Positions 1-5,609 of a stretch of DNA of 5,609 bases are shown in pieces (the stretch's first letter is position 1; the number at the start of each line of letters is the position of its first letter). The notes under the pieces were generated by a model that worked only from the letters and a program-made list of their open reading frames with translations, did not search any database and had not been told where the DNA came from. A program made the position numbers and the translations under genes. The DNA comes from Ferruginibacter sp. (lineage in GTDB: Bacteria; Bacteroidota; Bacteroidia; Chitinophagales; Chitinophagaceae), in NCBI GenBank assembly GCA_025352435.1, contig JANXTN010000377.1:1-5609 (forward strand). The letters run 5' to 3'.

Positions 1-106
1 GTGGAGCAAGTCAGAGGAAATTACCGCACTCATAGTAGACTACATCAAAGCATATCCTAAATGGGAACTAAGTCTTCAACTGCACAAATACATAAACGTA
101 CCATAG
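1..106 (+). CDS. queE: 7-carboxy-7-deazaguanine synthase QueE, C-terminal fragment (5' end outside window)
   Basis: An open frame enters from the left edge (first full codon at 2) and stops with TAG at 104-106, giving the last 34 residues. The tail, with its W-x-L-S-L-Q-x-H-K-Y-I-N-V-P ending, closely matches the conserved end of QueE proteins; from memory, the E. coli protein ends in a very similar LS-Q-HKYLN motif. QueE is a cytoplasmic radical-SAM enzyme that converts 6-carboxytetrahydropterin to 7-carboxy-7-deazaguanine, a step toward preQ0 and queuosine in tRNA. The CxxxCxxC cluster motif would lie upstream and cannot be seen, so the call rests only on the C-terminal tail. The fragment is too short for the length to help, and whether the gene is intact is unknown. 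Confidence 0.75.
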   Translation, partial: WSKSEEITALIVDYIKAYPKWELSLQLHKYINVP

Positions 107-202
107 AAGGTTTGATAGGAAATTATAGGGGACATTACCCGTAGTAACTTGTGACAAAATCCTTATCGCCTGCAACCAAATGCCTCTTCTAACATAATAA
201 TA

Positions 203-233
203 ACAGATAGATCGTCTTTGCTGTACCTTTTTT
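203..233 (+). terminator. weak candidate rho-independent terminator after queE
   Basis: ACAG at 203-206 can pair with CTGT at 221-224 and AGA at 209-211 with TCT at 215-217, around a TCG loop. A small internal loop sits between the two stems. Three bases later there is a run of six T (228-233). The stem is short, imperfect and AT-rich, and lies about 100 nt past the queE stop. It is the only hairpin-plus-T-run seen in the 254-nt gap 107-360, which otherwise holds nothing I can assign: no RNA gene, no coding frame and no strong promoter. Confidence 0.27.
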
Positions 234-360
234 ATTATAATAACTTACAACCTGAACTATTTACTTGAATGATCTACTATTCCTCAGTTATTTAAATATC
301 CAAACTTTCACAAACCATTATTATTAGAAAATATATCTTCAACATTATTAAATATGGATA

Positions 361-2289
361 ATGATAGATAAAAAGACCGGACGTTTTTGTTTGATGATAA
401 TGTTTATTTTAACTGTAAATATTGTCACTGCGCAATGGTACGATCCTGAAAAGGTAAATAAAAAAGCAGTAGTTTTTTACGAGACTGCTTATCAGGAAGC
501 AATTGATGGCAAATATGCTGCGTCTATCACCCACCTTGCAGATGCTTTAAAAGCCGATCCGAAGTATTTAGATGTTTACCTTTCCCGTGCAGGCATTTAT
601 GCTAATATGAAAAATTATCAGGCTTCAGTCACTGACTTTGAAACTGCTTTTTCTAAAGATTCAGTTTATGCTGCAACCTTTTTATTGCCCTATTCTATCT
701 CGCTTGCAGGCATTGGTAATTTTGAAAAAGCACTTGAAAAAGTGATTAGTTTCCTTGCCACACCTAAATTAAACCAACAAAGTATTAAGGCCGGTAATTA
801 CAGAAAAAGCACTTACGAATTTGCCTTGCAGTACAAGCAAAAATCAAACATAAAGAACTATTTGTTTAACCCACAAAACATGGGTGATAGCATCAACTCT
901 ACGGCATTGGAATACTTACCTTCCTTAACGGTTGATGGCAATAAAATGATTTTTAATAAACGCATAAATGGTGATGAAGACTTTTATGAAAGCAATAAAA
1001 TAAATGGTGTCTGGCAGAAGGCAAAACCCATTGCGGGTAAATTAAATACCAACTTTAATGAGGGCGCACAAAACATTTCGCAGGATGGTGAATGGCTCAT
1101 TTTCACAGGTTGTAATTATCCGGAAGGTTTAGGCAGTTGTGACCTTTACATTTCATATAAAAACAAAAATGGTGAATGGAGTGAGGCAGAAAATATGGGC
1201 AGAATTATTAACTCAGATGCCTGGGAATCAGCACCTTCTTTATCACCGGATAAAAGAGACTTATATTTCTCCAGCACAAGGCCGGGTGGTTACGGTGGGT
1301 CAGATATTTGGGTATCGCACAGAACAGAAAATGGCCGTTGGCAAAAACCTGAAAACTTAGGTCCAACAATCAATACAGTTGGTGATGATGGTTGCCCGTT
1401 TATACATGCAGATAACCAAACACTCTACTTCAACAGCAATGGTCATGCGGGTTATGGCTTAAGCGATCTTTTTGTAAGCCGTAAAAATGAAAAAGGCGAG
1501 TGGCAAACTGCATCCAATCTTGGTTATCCAATTAACACCATAGACGATGAAGGTTCATTGGTAGTTTCAGCGGATGGTAAGACTGCTTTTTATGCAAGTG
1601 ATAAAGGCGATTTTAAAAATGGTTTAGACTTGTATACTTTCGAATTGAGAGAAGATATTCGGGCACAAAAAACGTCTTGGGTAAAAGGGAAAATCTATGA
1701 TAAAAAAACAAATACCGGGCTTCCTTCTTCTGTTGAATTGACAACCATTGATTCGGGTTATGTGCTTTCAAAATTAAGAACAGATGAAGAAGGAAATTAC
1801 CTCACCACATTGCCACAAGGCAAAAGTTATGCATTCTCTGTAAACAGAAAAGGCTACCTTTTTTACTCAGAAAATTTTGCCATGCAGGCAAATCAAAATG
1901 ATTCACCAATGGTTGTAAATATTGGTCTCCAACCTTTAGAAAAAGGTTCATCTATTATCTTAAAAAATATATTCTTCGATACCAAAAAATATGACCTACA
2001 ACCCACTTCTTTTACAGAATTAAATAAGGTGGCAGAACTATTGAAAGACAACCCATCGCTCACGATACAAATAAGCGGTTACACAGATAATGTAGGTAAA
2101 CCTGCGGACAATCTTTTATTAAGTGTGAACCGTGCGAAAGCAGTAATTACCTATTTGCAAAGCAAGGGCATAGAAAGCAAAAAGCTTGTGGGTAAAGGTT
2201 TTGGTGAAGCAAATCCTATTTCATCAAATACTTTAGAAAGCGGTAAATCTCAAAACAGACGAACAGAATTATCAATTATTTCGAATTGA
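361..2289 (+). CDS. PorE-like exported protein: TPR, five PD40 repeats, CRD fold, C-terminal OmpA domain
   Basis: 642 residues. Residues 1-24 form a signal peptide (basic K4-K5-R8, hydrophobic 9-22, likely signal peptidase I cut after V-T-A24). Cys10 lies at the start of the hydrophobic stretch and is not a lipobox. TPR-like helices span about 36-137. Five PD40 propeller repeats begin near E184, E234, E289, D343 and E397, each with a D-G-or-similar then aromatic 'F' strand, and most followed by an NGxW...NLG...IN linker. C251 and C260 could form a disulfide. A carboxypeptidase-regulatory-like fold covers about 438-525 and an OmpA C-terminal domain about 531-642. D576 (in YTDN) and R591 (in NRA) have the 15-residue spacing of the diaminopimelate-binding Asp/Arg pair of OmpA. 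This is the domain order described for PorE, a type IX secretion component, but Bacteroidota carry several paralogs, so the role is inferred. An upstream in-frame stop at 349-351 and the signal peptide fix the ATG at 361. dprA follows after 22 nt. Confidence 0.88.
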   Translation: MIDKKTGRFCLMIMFILTVNIVTAQWYDPEKVNKKAVVFYETAYQEAIDGKYAASITHLADALKADPKYLDVYLSRAGIYANMKNYQASVTDFETAFSKDSVYAATFLLPYSISLAGIGNFEKALEKVISFLATPKLNQQSIKAGNYRKSTYEFALQYKQKSNIKNYLFNPQNMGDSINSTALEYLPSLTVDGNKMIFNKRINGDEDFYESNKINGVWQKAKPIAGKLNTNFNEGAQNISQDGEWLIFTGCNYPEGLGSCDLYISYKNKNGEWSEAENMGRIINSDAWESAPSLSPDKRDLYFSSTRPGGYGGSDIWVSHRTENGRWQKPENLGPTINTVGDDGCPFIHADNQTLYFNSNGHAGYGLSDLFVSRKNEKGEWQTASNLGYPINTIDDEGSLVVSADGKTAFYASDKGDFKNGLDLYTFELREDIRAQKTSWVKGKIYDKKTNTGLPSSVELTTIDSGYVLSKLRTDEEGNYLTTLPQGKSYAFSVNRKGYLFYSENFAMQANQNDSPMVVNIGLQPLEKGSSIILKNIFFDTKKYDLQPTSFTELNKVAELLKDNPSLTIQISGYTDNVGKPADNLLLSVNRAKAVITYLQSKGIESKKLVGKGFGEANPISSNTLESGKSQNRRTELSIISN

Positions 2290-2311
2290 TTGTATAATAT
2301 TGTCACGATTT

Positions 2312-3409
2312 ATGCAATCAGATTTACTCTATCAAATAGCGCTAACACTTGTACCAAACATTGGAGATGTACGAGCCAAAGCTTTAATAGAAACATTCGG
2401 CGATGCAGCCGGCATTTTCAGCACACCCAAAAAACAATTAGAAGCCATTGAAGGCATTGGCACAATAGCAGCAAATTCTATAAAAGATTTTGACGATTTT
2501 AAAGCCTGCGAAGATGAAATAAAGTTCATTGAGAAGCATAAAATCACACCGCTGTTTATTGCTGATGAAGAATATCCACAACGTCTATTAAATTGTTACG
2601 ACAGCCCTACCCTACTGTATTACAAAGGCAATGCAGATTTAAATACAACTAAAATTGTCTCTGTCGTAGGCACAAGAAATAATTCTGATTATGGCAAATC
2701 GGTTTGTGAAAATCTTATGCAAGACTTAGCCGACCAAAATGTTTTGGTCATTAGTGGGCTTGCATTTGGGATTGATAGTATCGCCCACAAAGCGGCTCTA
2801 AAAAACAACTTAAAAACGGTGGGTGTAGTCGCACATGGACTTGATAAAATATATCCTGCACAAAATAAATCGCTTGCAAAAGAAATGCTTTCGCATGGCG
2901 GCTTGCTCACAGATTTTATGAGCGGTACTAACCCGGATAGACAAAACTTTCCCCGCCGAAACAGAATAGTAGCAGGCATTTGCGATGCCCTCGTTGTGGT
3001 AGAAAGTAGCAAAAAAGGAGGCTCACTCATCACCGCAGAACTGGCAAATAGCTATAACAAAGATGTGTTTGCAATACCCGGCCGGGTAAATGATCTACGA
3101 AGTGAAGGGTGTAACTATCTCATCAAAAACAACAAGTCTTTGCTCATTACTTCTGCCGATGATTTGCTACACATCATGAACTGGAAGGATGAACCCAAGA
3201 AGGTAAAAAAGCAACGGGAGCTATTTATAGAACTAACGCCCGAGGAAAAAATCATTACAGATATTCTTGCGCAGCAGGAAAGTATTCAAATAGACCAGCT
3301 ATATTTTAAAAGTGGCTTAAGCAGCAGTGCCGTTGCTAATGCATTATTAATGCTTGAAATGCAGGGTGTGGTAAGTATGTTGCCGGGTAAAGTTTTTAAA
3401 TTAATCTAG
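2312..3409 (+). CDS. dprA: DNA-processing protein DprA
   Basis: 365 residues from ATG 2312, the usual length for Bacteroidota DprA. DprA binds incoming single-stranded DNA in the cytoplasm and loads RecA during natural transformation; in non-competent species its role is less clear. The N-terminus (about 11-65) has two helix-hairpin-helix-like stretches (VPNIG and IEGIG). The Rossmann-type DprA/Smf core shows VGTR at 119-122, SGLAFGID at 148-155 followed by AH at 158-159, a GLDKIYP motif, and NFPRRNR at 212-218, then VVE..KGGSLIT and VFAIPG. A winged-helix domain occupies about 308-365. An in-frame TTG at 2300 would add four residues, but ATG 2312 gives an N-terminus (MxxxLLYQIALTLVP) that fits the family better. 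It lies 22 nt after the PorE-like gene with no terminator between, so it is probably co-transcribed. No core motif is missing. Confidence 0.95.
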   Translation: MQSDLLYQIALTLVPNIGDVRAKALIETFGDAAGIFSTPKKQLEAIEGIGTIAANSIKDFDDFKACEDEIKFIEKHKITPLFIADEEYPQRLLNCYDSPTLLYYKGNADLNTTKIVSVVGTRNNSDYGKSVCENLMQDLADQNVLVISGLAFGIDSIAHKAALKNNLKTVGVVAHGLDKIYPAQNKSLAKEMLSHGGLLTDFMSGTNPDRQNFPRRNRIVAGICDALVVVESSKKGGSLITAELANSYNKDVFAIPGRVNDLRSEGCNYLIKNNKSLLITSADDLLHIMNWKDEPKKVKKQRELFIELTPEEKIITDILAQQESIQIDQLYFKSGLSSSAVANALLMLEMQGVVSMLPGKVFKLI

Positions 3410-3425
3410 CATATCTTTCGAGGCG

Positions 3426-3445
3426 TTGTGAACGTACGTTCATAA
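3426..3445. promoter_or_regulatory. inverted repeat, possible operator upstream of guaB
   Basis: TGAACGTACGTTCA at 3429-3442 is a perfect 14-bp palindrome. Two further pairs on each side (T3426-A3445 and T3427-A3444) extend it to 18 of 20 matching bases, interrupted only by G3428/T3443. It lies in the dprA-guaB gap, centred about 70 bp upstream of the guaB start. No T-run follows on either strand, so a terminator is unlikely, and a binding site for a dimeric regulator is the better reading. No regulator gene is present in the window, and the cognate protein is unknown. Confidence 0.4.
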
Positions 3446-4999
<1,554 letters not shown>

Positions 5000-5039
5000 T
5001 GCCATTAATACTCTTTTCATTTACGCGAAGTTATTTGCC

Positions 5040-5056
5040 CAAAAGCTGTGCTTTTG
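5040..5056. other. small perfect hairpin in the guaB-lnb gap
   Basis: CAAAAGC (5040-5046) and GCTTTTG (5050-5056) form a 7-bp perfect stem with a TGT loop, 41 nt after the guaB stop. A second, weaker stem (GCTAA 5062-5066 with TTAGC 5080-5084, plus CC/GG inside a two-base bulge) follows directly. Neither has a downstream T-run on the + strand, so this is at best a weak transcript end or mRNA-stabilising structure for guaB; an operator for the next gene is also possible. Confidence 0.3.
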
Positions 5057-5087
5057 TCCAAGCTAAAACCCAGCTATGGTTAGCATC

Positions 5088-5119
5088 TTTGTGTCACTCA
5101 CTTGTACGGCATACCTTTA
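5088..5119 (+). promoter_or_regulatory. candidate Bacteroidota promoter for the DUF4105/Lnb gene
   Basis: TTTG at 5088-5091 is followed after 20 nt by TACCTTTA at 5112-5119, which matches TAnnTTTG in five of six fixed positions. The spacing falls in the usual 19-21 nt range for the primary sigma factor of this phylum. Transcription would start near 5124, leaving a leader of about 20 nt before the ATG at 5145. Confidence 0.42.
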
Positions 5120-5144
5120 TTGAACATTTCTTGTGCAGTAGATT

Positions 5145-5609
5145 ATGAAAAAAATATTATCTCGAGTCTTACTACTTTTTTTGGTTGTGGTCTTACAATC
5201 AAATTGTATTCAGGCACAGGATAGTTCCCGCATTCGTATTTCTCTTTTAACCTGCACACCAGGGCAGGAATTGTATTCAATTTTTGGTCATAGCGCACTT
5301 AGAGTTATTGACAGCAACAGTGTTACAGACCATGTATACAACTTTGGTACTTTCAATTTCGACGATCCAGGCTTTTATATAAAATTTGTTAGAGGGCAAC
5401 TTAGGTATTTCGTAAACGTAGAACAGTTTGAAGATTTTAAGTTCAGTTACATCACGGAGAACAGAGGAATAACTGAACAGGTTTTAATTTTTTCTGCAGA
5501 AGAAAAAACAGCAATACATCATGCATTAACTGAAAATATAAAAGAAGAGAACAAGTATTACATTTACGACTTCTTTTTTGATAACTGTACCACAAGGCTG
5601 CGGGATATT
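5145..5609 (+). CDS. DUF4105 / Lnb N-terminal periplasmic domain protein, probable lipoprotein N-acyltransferase (3' end outside window)
   Basis: The first 155 residues of a protein running off the right edge. Residues 1-24 are an export signal (KK, R7, then hydrophobic 8-17). Cleavage probably follows A24 or Q25; the SNC at 19-21 is a poor lipobox. The mature part is typical DUF4105 (PF13387): ISLLTCTPGQELYSIFGHSALR at 32-53, YNFGTF, a DPGFYIKFVRG segment, then YDFFFDNCTTRLRD at 141-154. H49 (FGH) and C148 (DNC) are the conserved polar residues expected to be catalytic. Members in Bacteroides were identified as Lnb, which acylates the N-terminal Cys of lipoproteins at the inner membrane, and usually have several transmembrane helices after this domain; that half is not visible. 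ATG 5145 is chosen because it starts directly at the basic signal-peptide region. Domain identity is strong; the enzymatic role is inferred. Confidence 0.85.
   Translation, partial: MKKILSRVLLLFLVVVLQSNCIQAQDSSRIRISLLTCTPGQELYSIFGHSALRVIDSNSVTDHVYNFGTFNFDDPGFYIKFVRGQLRYFVNVEQFEDFKFSYITENRGITEQVLIFSAEEKTAIHHALTENIKEENKYYIYDFFFDNCTTRLRDI

Noticed and set aside
217..248. TTTG (217-220), 20 nt, then TAACTTAC (241-248) as a promoter for the PorE-like gene
   Set aside because: The -7 box matches only four of six fixed positions in very AT-rich DNA, so it is not distinguishable from chance. The gene must have a promoter in 107-360 or be read from queE, but I cannot place it.
1139..1360. 73-codon + strand frame inside the PorE-like gene
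   Set aside because: Overlaps PD40 repeats in another frame and shows no independent signal.
2293..2302. TAATATTG-like -7 element just before dprA
   Set aside because: One mismatch to the consensus and no TTTG at proper spacing; the short gap favours co-transcription with the upstream gene.
2300..2311. TTG at 2300 as the dprA start
   Set aside because: It adds only S-R-F ahead of a Met that fits the family N-terminus; ATG 2312 is the simpler start.
2689..3033. 114-codon minus-strand frame inside dprA
   Set aside because: Opposite the conserved Rossmann core of DprA, with no family features; a shadow frame.
3426..3445. The palindrome as a rho-independent terminator of dprA
   Set aside because: No T-run follows the stem on the + strand, and a perfect palindrome with no loop is a poor RNA hairpin.

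Overview
The window comes from a member of the Bacteroidota, most likely a Chitinophagaceae-like or related lineage. This is inferred from AT-rich DNA, start codons without clear Shine-Dalgarno sequences, TAnnTTTG-type promoter elements, a TPR/PD40/OmpA protein of the type IX secretion PorE architecture, and a DUF4105/Lnb-family protein. All genes are on the + strand and read as ordinary chromosomal housekeeping and cell-envelope genes. I see no transposase, phage gene, CRISPR array, tRNA or rRNA.

Layout: (1) positions 1-106 hold the last 34 codons of a gene whose C-terminus matches QueE, 7-carboxy-7-deazaguanine synthase. (2) A 254-nt AT-rich gap follows, with one weak terminator-like hairpin. 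(3) Positions 361-2289 encode a 642-residue exported protein with TPR, five PD40 propeller repeats, a carboxypeptidase-regulatory-like fold and an OmpA peptidoglycan-binding domain. (4) Positions 2312-3409 encode DprA, 22 nt downstream and probably co-transcribed. (5) A 96-nt gap carries a 14-bp perfect palindrome and a good Bacteroidota -7 promoter element almost touching the next start codon. (6) Positions 3506-4999 encode a complete IMP dehydrogenase (GuaB) with both CBS domains. (7) A 145-nt gap holds a small hairpin and a plausible TTTG-N20-TAnnTTTA promoter. (8) From 5145 to the window end lies the 5' part of a DUF4105 protein, probably the lipoprotein N-acyltransferase Lnb.

The genes do not form one pathway. 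QueE (queuosine precursor), DprA (uptake of single-stranded DNA in transformation) and GuaB (guanine nucleotide synthesis) are cytoplasmic. The PorE-like protein and the Lnb-like protein act in the envelope: one anchors or organises something at peptidoglycan, the other probably completes lipoprotein maturation. I found no convincing undescribed system. The points most worth a second look are the guaB upstream region (palindrome and possible leaderless start), the PorE-like protein lacking a lipobox, and the Lnb assignment.
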